64,000 nt of DNA, from positions 1 through 64,000 of the forward strand of contig JAADHV010000127.1 in assembly GCA_013151635.1 (NCBI GenBank). Direction: 5' to 3'. Within the stretch, counting starts at the first letter, position 1. Every line of letters starts with the position of its first letter. Below are positions 9,102 through 18,318 of the stretch, in pieces. Position numbers and translations under genes: made by a program. The notes beneath the pieces were generated by a model, which saw only the letters and a program-made list of their open reading frames with translations, had not been told where the DNA came from and made no database searches. Source of the DNA: Deltaproteobacteria bacterium. Lineage in GTDB: Bacteria; Desulfobacterota; Desulfobacteria; Desulfobacterales; Desulfobacteraceae.

Positions 9102-9420
9102 TTCCCCTCCCTTTTTTTATTAATTATATGATTTTTAATCAGCTAAACTGACGTTGCAGTCTTTTTGCATTTATCAACCAAGTATATTTTCGCAAACGTG
9201 AAAAAAATTTTCAATTAATGCTTTGACATTATTATTAAACAATAAAAAACGAATGGATACGAATAATAAAAAATACCATTTGGCAAGCTGATTGGCAAGG
9301 CTAAAATTCGGAATATTGCAATTATTTTATAATTTGCAACAGCATTATAAGCGTTAATGTTAAACATGACCTGGATGTATTTAAAAAAGATCCTGGTAAC
9401 AATTTTAAACAATTGAAAGC
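9102..9420. other. AT-rich divergent intergenic region
   Basis: This stretch separates the minus-strand TPR operon from the plus-strand ridA unit. It holds a minus-strand TATAAT at 9123-9128 (a weak candidate for the operon promoter) and an isolated plus-strand TTGACA at 9223-9228 without a good -10. A short minus-strand reading frame at 9215-9436 has low-complexity composition and no ribosome binding site, and I do not consider it a gene. Confidence 0.4.
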
Positions 9421-9449
9421 TTGAAGCATGGGTCAAGGTGCGGTAGAAT
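9421..9449 (+). promoter_or_regulatory. Sigma-70-type promoter of ridA unit
   Basis: TTGAAG at 9421-9426, a 17-base spacer and TAGAAT at 9444-9449 match a vegetative promoter, placed about 36 bases before the RidA start. Confidence 0.55.
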
Positions 9450-9485
9450 AAGACAAGTATTCACACAGGAAAGAGGAAAATTATA

Positions 9486-9872
9486 ATGGGAATTCAAAAA
9501 ATAAATTGTGAGAGTCTTGCAAGGCTTCCTGCATTCAGCCATGCTGCTGTTGCGGGAGATTTTATTTATGTTTCAGGTATTCTCGGCACAAAACACGATA
9601 AGCTTGAAATTGTCGAAGGGGGAGTGGGAAAACAGACCGAGCAGGTCCTGTTCCACATCGGAACTATTTTAAGCCAGTGTAATGCCGGCCTGGAAGACAT
9701 GGTCAAGGTGAGTGTATATTTAACGGATATGGATAATTTTCATGATATGAATTCAGCTTACCTTGATGCAATACAATTTGAACCTCCTGCCAGAATAACG
9801 GTGGGGGTAAAGGAACTTGCACTCGGCGCATTAGTGGAAATGGATTGTATAGCATATAAGCCCAGAGTGTAA
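9486..9872 (+). CDS. ridA: RidA family protein
   Basis: A 128-residue member of the Rid/YjgF/UK114 family, which hydrolyses reactive enamine and imine intermediates released by PLP-dependent enzymes. Family marks are the N-terminal FSHAAVAGDFIYVSG, the central VKVSVYLTDMDNF, and PPARITV, whose arginine binds the substrate carboxylate. The length is typical. AAAGAGG precedes the ATG. It is followed closely by a lipoprotein gene with which it has no obvious functional link. Several PLP enzymes lie in the window, but RidA is a general housekeeping enzyme. Confidence 0.92.
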   Translation: MGIQKINCESLARLPAFSHAAVAGDFIYVSGILGTKHDKLEIVEGGVGKQTEQVLFHIGTILSQCNAGLEDMVKVSVYLTDMDNFHDMNSAYLDAIQFEPPARITVGVKELALGALVEMDCIAYKPRV

Positions 9873-9897
9873 TTTTATGTTTATAAAGGATGTTTTT

Positions 9898-10368
9898 ATG
9901 AAAACTTTAAAATCAGCAATAATTATGATTTTTCTTGTGGCAGTGGTTGCCGTATATGTGACAGGGTGTGCATCAAGCAGGTCAGGCCAGGTCTATTCAC
10001 GGGACGAAGCAAGACAGGTGCAGACCGTTGAAAACGGAACGGTTGAGTCTGTAAAACAAGTGATGATTGAAGGGACTAAAACCCCTGTTGGTACGGCCGT
10101 CGGCGCCGTGACAGGCGGAGTCCTGGGCAGTACTGTGGGAAGTGGTTCAGGCAGGACTGTCGCAACCGTATTAGGCGCCCTTGCCGGAGCCGCAGCAGGC
10201 ACGGCAGCAGAAGAAGGGATAACCCGGAAACAGGGCCTTGAAATTATTGTTAAAAAAGACAATGGGCAATCAATCGTTGTCGTACAGGAAGCAGATGTCC
10301 TGATTGCTGCAGGAGACAGGGTCAGGATTATTACGGCTGCCGACGGAACGACAAGGGTGTCAAAGTAA
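9898..10368 (+). CDS. Glycine-zipper outer-membrane lipoprotein (SlyB-like)
   Basis: About 156 residues from this start. A signal peptide ends in the lipobox VTGC with the modified cysteine at about residue 24. The middle carries a glycine zipper (GTAVGAVTGGVLGSTVGSG and VLGALAGAAAGTAAEEG), the feature of the SlyB / 17-kDa antigen family that inserts hairpins in the outer membrane. The C-terminal part is beta-rich. I chose the ATG at 9898 because AAAGGA lies at good distance, while the in-frame ATG at 9877 has no ribosome binding site. SlyB proteins stabilise the outer membrane under stress; the role here is inferred from the family. Confidence 0.8.
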   Translation: MKTLKSAIIMIFLVAVVAVYVTGCASSRSGQVYSRDEARQVQTVENGTVESVKQVMIEGTKTPVGTAVGAVTGGVLGSTVGSGSGRTVATVLGALAGAAAGTAAEEGITRKQGLEIIVKKDNGQSIVVVQEADVLIAAGDRVRIITAADGTTRVSK

Positions 10369-10439
10369 TATTTGCCTTTTTTATTTTCATGGTTATCTTC
10401 CCTGCCTGTAAATAAAGACGGCATAAGAACTGGAGAATC

Positions 10440-12281
10440 ATGAAAAGAAATACAGAATATAATAACAACTTAAGAAATGTTGCCATCATTGCTCATGTTG
10501 ACCATGGCAAAACCACTCTTGTTGATGCGATGTTCAGGCAGAGCGGGCTTTTCAGGGAAGGGCAAAAGGTGGATGACCGCCTCATGGACAGCATGGACCT
10601 TGAAAGGGAACGTGGTATCACCATTGCTGCAAAAAACTGTTCTGTGACCTGGCAGGATGTTAAAATTAATATTATTGACACTCCAGGGCATGCGGATTTC
10701 GGTGGCGAGGTGGAGAGAGCGCTTTCCATGGCCGACAGCGCGATTCTTCTGGTTGATGCATCTGAAGGGCCTTTGCCCCAGACCCGCTTTGTCCTTAAAA
10801 AGACCTTTGAAGCCAATCTTCCTGTCATGGTCATTATAAATAAGATTGACCGGAAAGATGCAAGGCCGGATGAGGTACTTGATATGGTATATGATCTTTT
10901 CATCGATCTTGATGCCACGGAGGAACAGCTTGATTTTACTTACCTTTATGCCATTGGCCGTGATGGTATTGTTAAAAAAGAACTGGATGATGATGTTGAC
11001 AATTTAACGGTTTTGTTTGATATCATATTGGAAGAAATGCCACCTCCTTCCTATGATCCTGATGCCCCTTTCCAGATGCTGGTTTCGGACCTCGGGTATT
11101 CTGATTATCTCGGCAGGCTTGCCATTGGCAAAATATTTAACGGCAGTGCCAAGTCCAATGAAAATCTTGTATGCATGAATGAAAACAATGAACTATTACC
11201 TTTAAAAGTATCCAAGCTTCAATCCTATGAGGGCATGGTGCTCTTACCCGTGGAACAGGCCCAGGTCGGCGATATTATAGTATTATCAGGAATCGAGGAT
11301 GTTAAAATCGGAGACACAATCTGCACAAAACTGGAACCTGTGCCCTTAAAAAGAATCACGGTTGACGAACCAACAGTATCAATGCAGTTTTCCATCTCCA
11401 CATCCCCTTTTGCAGGCATGGACGGAAAATATGTCCAGTCCAGGAAAATCAGGGAGCGCCTTCTTAAGGAAACCTTGATGAACGTGGCCATAGAAGTGGA
11501 GGAAAGCCAGACGGATGAAAGTTTTACTGTCAAGGGAAGGGGGGAACTCCAGCTTGCCATATTGATAGAAACCATGCGCAGGGAGGGGTTTGAACTTAGT
11601 GTAGGACGTCCAAAAGTTATATATAAGTATGCGGATGGGGAAAAGCTTGAACCTGTTGAGCATTTGTTTGTGGATTGCGGTGAGGATTTTTTAGGCGTTG
11701 TAACTGAAAAACTTTCCATCAGGAAAGGCAAGATGATCAACCTTGTTAATAACGGCAAAGGCAGGGTTCGAATTGAATTTTCAATACCTTCAAGATCTTT
11801 GATCGGGTACCGGGACGAGTTTATGACAGACACAAGGGGAACAGGAATTATGAACTCATATCTTTCCGGGTATGAAGAATACAGGGGTGATTTTCCTGTC
11901 CGTTATAACGGGTCCATTGTTGCAGACCGAAAGGGTAAAGCCGTTCCTTATGCATTGTTTAATCTTGAGCCAAGGGGGCAGCTTCTCATTGAGCCCGGCA
12001 CTCTGGTGTATGAAGGCATGATCATAGGAGAACACAACCGCCACCAGGATATCGATGTGAATGCCTGTAAGGAGAAAAAACTTACCAATATGCGGGCATC
12101 CGGGAAAGACGACAGCGTTATCTGTTCCCCGGTAAAAGCCATGACCCTGGAAAAAGCCATTCATTTTATAAGGGATGATGAGATGGTGGAAGTTACGCCT
12201 CTTTCCATCCGTTTGAGAAAAAGTGTGCTGAATGCTTCCCGGCGCCAGGCTTTGAAAGCAAAACAAAAAAAGGAAAGTTAA
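10440..12281 (+). CDS. typA: Ribosome-associated GTPase TypA/BipA
   Basis: A 613-residue translational GTPase, the usual BipA length. G motifs are AHVDHGKTT (G1), RGITI (G2), DTPGHADF (G3) and NKID (G4), followed by EF-G-like domains II, III and V and the BipA-specific C-terminal domain. BipA binds the 70S ribosome, helps 50S assembly and is needed under stress and low temperature. GGAGA precedes the ATG. It is on the same strand as the preceding lipoprotein with a 71-base gap and is convergent with the histidine kinase that follows. Confidence 0.97.
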   Translation: MKRNTEYNNNLRNVAIIAHVDHGKTTLVDAMFRQSGLFREGQKVDDRLMDSMDLERERGITIAAKNCSVTWQDVKINIIDTPGHADFGGEVERALSMADSAILLVDASEGPLPQTRFVLKKTFEANLPVMVIINKIDRKDARPDEVLDMVYDLFIDLDATEEQLDFTYLYAIGRDGIVKKELDDDVDNLTVLFDIILEEMPPPSYDPDAPFQMLVSDLGYSDYLGRLAIGKIFNGSAKSNENLVCMNENNELLPLKVSKLQSYEGMVLLPVEQAQVGDIIVLSGIEDVKIGDTICTKLEPVPLKRITVDEPTVSMQFSISTSPFAGMDGKYVQSRKIRERLLKETLMNVAIEVEESQTDESFTVKGRGELQLAILIETMRREGFELSVGRPKVIYKYADGEKLEPVEHLFVDCGEDFLGVVTEKLSIRKGKMINLVNNGKGRVRIEFSIPSRSLIGYRDEFMTDTRGTGIMNSYLSGYEEYRGDFPVRYNGSIVADRKGKAVPYALFNLEPRGQLLIEPGTLVYEGMIIGEHNRHQDIDVNACKEKKLTNMRASGKDDSVICSPVKAMTLEKAIHFIRDDEMVEVTPLSIRLRKSVLNASRRQALKAKQKKES

Positions 12282-12336
12282 AAAAATATAGCAAAGGGGA
12301 AAGTAATAATCCTTTCCAATAATTTAATTGCAAAGT

Positions 12337-14253
12337 TCAGCTTTTTTTTGACAGGATTTTTTGTATCTCAGATGCAAGCTCATGGCTTAGTATTGGTTTT
12401 TGTAAAAATTTTTTAATACCGATTTCTGTCATCTCCCTTTCAGAAATTTTTTCACTGAAGCCTGAACATAGTATGATCGGGAGATCCGGTCTTAACTCCA
12501 ACAGGTTTGCTGAAAAAATATCCCCGGTCATGCCGGGCATGGTAATATCTGAAATAACAAGATCAAATTTTAACGGATCATTTTTAAATACCTCTAATGC
12601 ATCCATGCCGTTTGAAAATGATCTTACAATATAACCATAATGCTCTAATAAACTTTTTGTCGATTCACGGATATTTTTTTCATCATCAACCAGCATTATT
12701 CTTTCTCTTCCCGGGCAAAGTGGTGTTTTTGTAGTTTCTTTGCTTTGTAAAATTGTTTTCTGGGTTGTTATCGGAAGAAAAATTTTAAAAGAAGATCCTT
12801 TGCCTTCAACACTGTCGACTTTTATTAATCCATTGTGCTCTTCAATAATGGCATGAACCACTGCAAGCCCGAGTCCTGTCCCCTTGTCTGCATCCTTGGT
12901 CGTGAAATAGGGATCAAATATTTTTTCAATTGTTTCTTTTGTCATTCCCCTGCCTGTATCTTTTACTTCAAGCCTGATATAGTCCTTGGGTGGTAAATTT
13001 GATTCAGGTGTGCCGGTTCCTTTTTTTATTTGTTTCAGTGCCACCGACAATGTGCCGCCGGTATCGCTCATGGCATGGTAAGCATTTGTGCAAAGGTTCA
13101 TAATCACCTGGTGTATTTTTGTGGGATCGGCCATCACCATGTCGTGGGAATCAATCATTCCCTTTATGTCGATGGTTGATGGAAGCGATGCCCTCAGCAG
13201 TTTCAGAGCCTCTTTTATAATAATGTGTATCTTGACAGGTTTCTTCTCATTGGTCGATTTCCTGCTGAATGTCAGAATCTGTTGAACCAGTTCAGCAGCT
13301 TTTTTTGATCCGCTGATGATTTCCTCAATATATATTTTTACTTTTACAGGATCATTGACATAGTCTTTTGCAAGCTGGGAAAATCCGAAAATGCCTGACA
13401 GAATATTATTGAAATCATGAGCGATCCCCCCGGCAAGTGTTCCTATGGCCTCCATTTTCTGGGCCTGATGCAGTTGGTTCCTCAACGCTTGCCTTTCCAC
13501 CCGGTTTTTTACTTGTTTTGTGATATCACGTGTGATGCCAAGTTGTATTATTTCATTTTTTGGGCCATAATGTATAGGAACGGCTTTTGAGTCCATATGA
13601 TGCACATTCCCGTCCAATGCATTTATTTTAAAAGTTAAGCCGGCTTCTTTCCCGCTGCATATGGTTTCATTAAATCTAATAAAATCATTCCTGTCTTCAT
13701 CTGCAATAAGATCATAGATATTTTTTCCAATGACATCGTTTTTTGACAGGGCACCCACCATGGAAAGACCGGACGGGTTCATATCAATCAGGGTTCCGTC
13801 TTTTTTGATAAGTTTTACACAGATCGGCAAATTGGTGAAAATAGAATCCAACAATTCAATATTATTGTGAAGTGCTTTTTCTCTTTGCTTTCGTTCTGAA
13901 ATATCCCGCCAGACTACATGGAGTGTTTTGTTGATACCATCCGTAACCGCGGTTAATAAAACTTCCACAGGGAAAATATCGCCATTGGCTTTTTTATGGT
14001 TCCATTCAAACCTGTGGCTCCCCTTTTTAAAGGCAATCTTTATTATTTCATTAGCTTTTTCATAGGACATGCGGCCGTCAGGCTGCCTTTCAGGGGACAG
14101 TTGAGAAGGATGAGTGTTTAATAATTCCTGCTTGTTGCTGTAGCAAAGCATTTTAACTGTGGCAGCATTGCAGTCAACAAATTTGCCGTCCCGGATAATT
14201 AAAATAGCATCGGCAGACCGTTCAAACAGCTCTTTGTATTTATCTTTTTCCAT
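12337..14253 (-). CDS. Soluble hybrid histidine kinase (PAS-PAS-HK-REC)
   Basis: A 638-residue sensor kinase without membrane helices. Two PAS domains (about 5-120 and 130-250) sense an unknown signal; the second ends with the usual IQLGITRDIT segment. The HisKA domain has GGIAHDFNNILSGIFGFSQ with the phosphorylated histidine, a catalytic ATPase domain follows (DTGRGM, GTGLGLAVVHAI), and a C-terminal receiver (about 515-635) has its phosphoacceptor Asp in LVISDITMP. It lies next to the ROK regulator on the same strand with a 215-base gap. This is one of three similar hybrid kinases around the amino-sugar locus; no cognate output protein is visible. Confidence 0.9.
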   Translation of the reverse strand: MEKDKYKELFERSADAILIIRDGKFVDCNAATVKMLCYSNKQELLNTHPSQLSPERQPDGRMSYEKANEIIKIAFKKGSHRFEWNHKKANGDIFPVEVLLTAVTDGINKTLHVVWRDISERKQREKALHNNIELLDSIFTNLPICVKLIKKDGTLIDMNPSGLSMVGALSKNDVIGKNIYDLIADEDRNDFIRFNETICSGKEAGLTFKINALDGNVHHMDSKAVPIHYGPKNEIIQLGITRDITKQVKNRVERQALRNQLHQAQKMEAIGTLAGGIAHDFNNILSGIFGFSQLAKDYVNDPVKVKIYIEEIISGSKKAAELVQQILTFSRKSTNEKKPVKIHIIIKEALKLLRASLPSTIDIKGMIDSHDMVMADPTKIHQVIMNLCTNAYHAMSDTGGTLSVALKQIKKGTGTPESNLPPKDYIRLEVKDTGRGMTKETIEKIFDPYFTTKDADKGTGLGLAVVHAIIEEHNGLIKVDSVEGKGSSFKIFLPITTQKTILQSKETTKTPLCPGRERIMLVDDEKNIRESTKSLLEHYGYIVRSFSNGMDALEVFKNDPLKFDLVISDITMPGMTGDIFSANLLELRPDLPIILCSGFSEKISEREMTEIGIKKFLQKPILSHELASEIQKILSKKS

Positions 14254-14468
14254 TTGATGAAAATAAATTTTTAAAAACTATATTTTTATTGAGTATTTCC
14301 ACAAAACCGTCATGTTTCATTTTTTAATACTGGATCTTTTTGTTCAGGCCAGCCTGATTATAAGTAAATAAGGCCGAACAATACTGCATATGTATGTCTA
14401 TTGTTAAGTTTATATCGCCGGGTTTGTGATTAATCAAGGGAAATCAGGTCATCATGGCAATATTTGTA

Positions 14469-15677
14469 CTATAATTCAGTAAAAAAATCAGTATGTTCGA
14501 TCAAATAGGCAATGGCCCCGATTACGGCAGCTTTGTCTTTCAAGTCTGATATGGCTAATTCCGGCATTATGAGAACCTTGTCTTTGATTTCATTTTCCAC
14601 AAAGCTTAGCAGGAAGTCCCCGGCATTGGATATTCCCCCGCCGATAATGATTCGTTGCGGGTTCAGCATATTAATAATGTTGCAAAGCCACATGTTAAAA
14701 TACTTGAACGCTTCTTTCAGGATGTAATACGCATGGGGGTCACCTTTTTCTGCTGCATCGAATACGGTTTTTGCCGTGATTCTTTTTTTGTCTTTATTGG
14801 CAAGTTTTAAAATCAGAGTGTCCTTTTGTTTTTCAGCAACTTCAATGCCCTTTTTTTGCAATGCTTTTCCTGAAATAATGGTTTCAAGGGCTCCCCAGCC
14901 GTATGGTTTTAAACAATAGGAGTTGAATTCCTTAAGTTCGGAATAAACATATCCGATTTCTCCTGCAGATTTGTTTGCGCCAAAATAGATCTGGTCATTA
15001 AACATAAAAGCGCTTCCTAGTCCATAGCCGAAATCTATGTATACGGCATGGCTTATGTCCCGGGCCCTGCCTGCGATTTTTTCGCCGAACAGGGATATTT
15101 TACTGGAATGGTTAAGAAGTACCGGTGTATTAAAAGCCTGTTCGAGAAAAGCCTGCATGTTCTGTTCCTCCGGGAAGCCATGATCAGACCATTTTAATGC
15201 TTTTCCCGGTTCAACATACACCCCTGGTGCAGCACCATGTATCTTTAAAAGATCCTTGGATGTGATTTTTATTTTTTCAAGAAGCTCCTGCATGTGCGCG
15301 TAAAGAAGTAAGAGACGGTCATGGTGGTTTTGAAGGTGTTTGAACGCTCCTGTGTAACTTTCTTGTATATTTCCTTTAAGGTCTGAGACAGCCACATGAA
15401 AATCTTCCCTTCCAATGGTGAAAACAAGAAAATATTTCAGGGTGCTGTTGAATTTTATCAGGATGGGTTTCCTCCCGGTCCTGGAGTGGCCCTGGCCTAT
15501 TTCCAGAACCAGGTCCTGTCCTAGTAAATCCTCAATCAGGTTTGAGACCGTGGGCTTTGAAATATGGGTCAGCCTGACCAGGTCGGCCCGGGAAAGTGTT
15601 TCATGATTGATAATTGTTTTTAAAATCAGTTGGAGATTGTTGAGTTTGACATTGAATTGTGATTGTTTTTCAAGCAT
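14469..15677 (-). CDS. ROK-family transcriptional repressor
   Basis: A 402-residue regulator of the NagC/XylR (ROK) type. A winged helix-turn-helix (about 25-75, LSRADLVRLTHISKPTVSNLI) is followed by an actin-like sugar-binding ROK domain (HSSKISLFGEK, FGYGLGSAFMF, AGEIGY, IIIGGGIS). It is divergent from the sugar-transport operon, and two 19-bp repeats in the gap between them (15745-15763 and 15852-15870) are likely its operators, one near each promoter. Expected role: repress the operon and itself until an amino sugar or its phosphate binds. Ligand unknown but probably GlcNAc-related from the operon content. Confidence 0.92.
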   Translation of the reverse strand: MLEKQSQFNVKLNNLQLILKTIINHETLSRADLVRLTHISKPTVSNLIEDLLGQDLVLEIGQGHSRTGRKPILIKFNSTLKYFLVFTIGREDFHVAVSDLKGNIQESYTGAFKHLQNHHDRLLLLYAHMQELLEKIKITSKDLLKIHGAAPGVYVEPGKALKWSDHGFPEEQNMQAFLEQAFNTPVLLNHSSKISLFGEKIAGRARDISHAVYIDFGYGLGSAFMFNDQIYFGANKSAGEIGYVYSELKEFNSYCLKPYGWGALETIISGKALQKKGIEVAEKQKDTLILKLANKDKKRITAKTVFDAAEKGDPHAYYILKEAFKYFNMWLCNIINMLNPQRIIIGGGISNAGDFLLSFVENEIKDKVLIMPELAISDLKDKAAVIGAIAYLIEHTDFFTEL

Positions 15678-15744
15678 GTTTGCGTTCTCCTCTATGCCAG
15701 TGCAGATTCTTTCAAGGCTGCTGCCAGGTGGCTTGCAGGTTTTA

Positions 15745-15763
15745 ATAGTTCACTTAACTAACT
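15745..15763. promoter_or_regulatory. Probable ROK operator, copy 1
   Basis: The 19-mer atagttcacttaactaact matches copy 2 at 17 of 19 positions and contains an AGTT-N5-AACT dyad like known ROK/XylR-type sites. It overlaps the likely -10 of the minus-strand ROK gene promoter (TTGCAA, 17-base spacer, TAGTTA), implying autoregulation. Confidence 0.65.
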
Positions 15764-15821
15764 AATTATGGGTTTTTTTGCAAGTATTTTTGTATTTTTT
15801 TAAAGAAAGTTAAAATTATCC

Positions 15822-15850
15822 TTGACAAAACAATACAAAAGCGATTAAGA
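15822..15850 (+). promoter_or_regulatory. Promoter of the amino-sugar operon
   Basis: TTGACA at 15822-15827 is followed after 17 bases by TTAAGA, an imperfect -10. Operator copy 2 starts two bases downstream, where a bound repressor would block the start of transcription. Confidence 0.5.
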
Positions 15851-15851
15851 G

Positions 15852-15870
15852 ATAGTTAACTTAACTAACA
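15852..15870. promoter_or_regulatory. Probable ROK operator, copy 2
   Basis: The 19-mer atagttaacttaactaaca is the partner of copy 1, 107 bases away, and lies over the expected transcription start of the amino-sugar operon. Two spaced sites would allow repression by DNA looping, as with NagC; that is inference. Confidence 0.65.
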
Positions 15871-16015
15871 AACTATTCCAGATATTTAATTTTGAATGGA
15901 TATCAGGATTCATGATTTCCATGCGTTAAAAATGGTTGGTATGAGTTTGGTTTATAACAGGCAGAAGGGTAATTTAATAAGGGGTTTAAACAAAACATTC
16001 AGAAAGGAGAGTGTT

Positions 16016-17290
16016 ATGAAAAAAGGTGTAAGAGTTTTCTTCTTCATTTGTGCAATCTTTATGGCCGGTATCTTCGGGCTGGGTTTCGGCGGACAGGCCC
16101 TGGCAGGCGGCAAGATAAAATTGACGTTTACAAGCTGGCGTAATGACGATATCGAAGGGATGGAAAGGGTCCTGGCTGTTTATAATAAAGCGCATCCAAA
16201 TGTTGTGGTTGAATTTGAACCAAAGGCAGACACTGAATATGATGCCCAGCTTATGTCCTCCCTTCAGACCGGAACCGGTTCGGATGTCATTTTTTTACGC
16301 TCTTTTTCTGCCGGAAGGGCGGTTTATGACGGCGGGTTCCTCCATGAGCTGAACAATGACATTCCCGTGTTAAAGGACTTTCCTTCTTCTGCAAAAAAAG
16401 CCTGGTCAACAGATGATGGCAAAATTTATGGAGTCCCCATATTTGGTGTGACCCACGGTGTTTACTACCACAAAGATATTTTTAAAAAATATAATCTGAC
16501 TCCCCCTGAAACATGGGATGAATTTATCGCTGTCTGCAAGACTTTAAAAGACCATAATGAAACCGTTCTCGCCCAGGGTGCTATGGATGAATGGACTCTT
16601 TATGAAGTGGTTTTCAGCGGGCTTGGGCCTAATTTCTATGGCGGGGAAAAAAGCCGGCAGGCCTTGATTGCAGGAAAGATGAAATTAACAGATGCTCCTT
16701 TTATCGATGCTTTCAAGCATATAGACCAGTTACAGCCATTCCTTCCAAGGGGGTATCAAGGTCTTGATTATGTCAGCATGCAGCAGATGTTTGCAGCAGG
16801 CCGTGCCGCAATGTTTTTCGGCGGCTCCTGGGAAATCGGTACGTTCAGGGCCATTGGGTCAAGTGATATCGCATGGTTTCCCCCGCCTGTAAGGAGCAAG
16901 GGAGACCGTCTCTCCTATTGCTTTCATGTGGATGCAGGTATCGGCCTTAACAAGAATTCCAAACATTTTAAAGAGGCGCTGGAATTTGTAAAATGGACTG
17001 CAACACATGAATATGCCCAGCTTGTAATGAAGGAAGTCCCAGGATTTTATGCATATACACCGGGTAAATTTAACCTGGATGATGACCTTGCCAGGGCCAT
17101 GATTTCAGCAGCCCAGGGTGCGGATATCACTATCCGGACCACCTGGGAAAAATTGTCTGACCAGGCGCCCAGCGGGAATTCCTTGATGAATGAAGCGTTA
17201 ATCAAGATGCTCACTGATAAGTTTACCCCCCAACAGGCTGCCGCCTTTGTTCAAAAAGGCTTGTCATGGTATAAACCGTTTCAGAAATAG
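16016..17290 (+). CDS. Sugar ABC transporter substrate-binding protein
   Basis: About 424 residues, family 1 extracellular solute-binding protein (MalE-like). The start at 16016 has AGAAAGGAGAG at good distance and gives a clean signal peptide (MKKGVRVFFFICAIF..., cleavage near QALAGG); the 40 extra codons upstream would bury it. Family features include TSWRNDD, a sugar-contact WDEF segment after TPPETWDEF, and MFFGGSWEIG. It would bind the sugar in the periplasm and deliver it to the two permeases that follow. First gene of the operon; a stem-loop after its stop (17302-17332) probably raises its level relative to the permeases. Confidence 0.92.
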   Translation: MKKGVRVFFFICAIFMAGIFGLGFGGQALAGGKIKLTFTSWRNDDIEGMERVLAVYNKAHPNVVVEFEPKADTEYDAQLMSSLQTGTGSDVIFLRSFSAGRAVYDGGFLHELNNDIPVLKDFPSSAKKAWSTDDGKIYGVPIFGVTHGVYYHKDIFKKYNLTPPETWDEFIAVCKTLKDHNETVLAQGAMDEWTLYEVVFSGLGPNFYGGEKSRQALIAGKMKLTDAPFIDAFKHIDQLQPFLPRGYQGLDYVSMQQMFAAGRAAMFFGGSWEIGTFRAIGSSDIAWFPPPVRSKGDRLSYCFHVDAGIGLNKNSKHFKEALEFVKWTATHEYAQLVMKEVPGFYAYTPGKFNLDDDLARAMISAAQGADITIRTTWEKLSDQAPSGNSLMNEALIKMLTDKFTPQQAAAFVQKGLSWYKPFQK

Positions 17291-17301
17291 TCCTGGTATA
17301 A

Positions 17302-17332
17302 AGGGTTCCGGGATGACGGGTCCTGGAACCCT
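17302..17332 (+). promoter_or_regulatory. Stem-loop between binding protein and permease genes
   Basis: AGGGTTCC and GGAACCCT form an 8-bp stem with a 15-base loop in the 94-base gap. No U-run follows, so it looks like an mRNA-stabilising or attenuating hairpin of the kind seen after malE-type genes. Confidence 0.5.
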
Positions 17333-17384
17333 GACAGGCATATGTAAATTATAGAGATTTTTTTAAAACAGGAGAGCATCATCA

Positions 17385-18314
17385 ATGGCAATTCGTTCCC
17401 CCATACCACGGCATAAACTTTTTATGATGTATTTTCTTTTTCCTGCTCTTATTATTTATACTGTTTTCTTTTTCATACCGATCATTGATTCGATCCGGCT
17501 TAGTTTCTATAATTCTGACGGACTTATTGTAAAAGAGTTTATCGGTTTTGGAAATTTTATAAAATTATTTACACAGTTCCCGTTTAAGGAACGCCTGGTT
17601 AATGCATTTTACAATAATATTAAATTTTTTTTGATTGTGACTTTTATACAGAATTTTATAGGGTTTGTGATAGCCTATATGATTACCCGCCGCATGTGGG
17701 CGGCAGACGCTGTCCGCAAATTCAGTTTTCTGCCAACGACCTTATCTGTGATTGTTGTGGGGTTTCTTTTCAGCAAGCTGATTTTCAACCCGGTATTTGG
17801 AATATTCGATAAAATTCTTGAAACCATGGGCCTTGGGGCTTTGATCAGGCCATGGCTTGGCGATCCTGTTTTTGCGCTGCCTGTACTGGCCATTGTCATA
17901 AGCTGGCAGTTCATGGGGGAAACCATCCTTTTTTACACAGCCGCCATTGACAACATTCCAAGGGAGGTCATTGAAGCCGCCAAAATTGATGGGGCAGGCC
18001 ATCTTTGCATGATCCGGCATATTATAATCCCCTATATCATGCCGGTTATCGGGATTGTCACCATTATGATCTTTATTGGTGATTTTACCCAGTTTGATAT
18101 TGTCTATGCCATGTCAACCACCCAGGGAAACCCGGCCTTTGCCACGGATCTCTTTGGTTCCCTTTTCTACCGTGCAGCCTTTACCGTTCCTGCAAGGGGC
18201 GGCTGGGGGATCGGCATGGGTGCTGCCGTGTCAACCGTGATGTCGATCATCGTCTTTATCGGACTGGCCGGATGGATGTTCTTTTTTAATGCAAAGAAAA
18301 AAGTGGATTACTAA
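17385..18314 (+). CDS. Sugar ABC transporter permease (MalF type)
   Basis: A 309-residue inner-membrane permease with six predicted helices and the cytoplasmic EAA loop (EVIEAAKIDGAGHLCMIRHIIIPYI), which docks on the ATPase. The short N-terminus without the large MalF periplasmic loop fits the lactose/raffinose-type subgroup. CAGGAGAG precedes the start. It forms the channel together with the next gene. Confidence 0.92.
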   Translation: MAIRSPIPRHKLFMMYFLFPALIIYTVFFFIPIIDSIRLSFYNSDGLIVKEFIGFGNFIKLFTQFPFKERLVNAFYNNIKFFLIVTFIQNFIGFVIAYMITRRMWAADAVRKFSFLPTTLSVIVVGFLFSKLIFNPVFGIFDKILETMGLGALIRPWLGDPVFALPVLAIVISWQFMGETILFYTAAIDNIPREVIEAAKIDGAGHLCMIRHIIIPYIMPVIGIVTIMIFIGDFTQFDIVYAMSTTQGNPAFATDLFGSLFYRAAFTVPARGGWGIGMGAAVSTVMSIIVFIGLAGWMFFFNAKKKVDY

Positions 18315-18318
18315 AAAA

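Noticed and set aside
9215-9436. A 73-residue minus-strand frame in the AT-rich gap
   Set aside because: Low-complexity composition, no ribosome binding site and no family resemblance.
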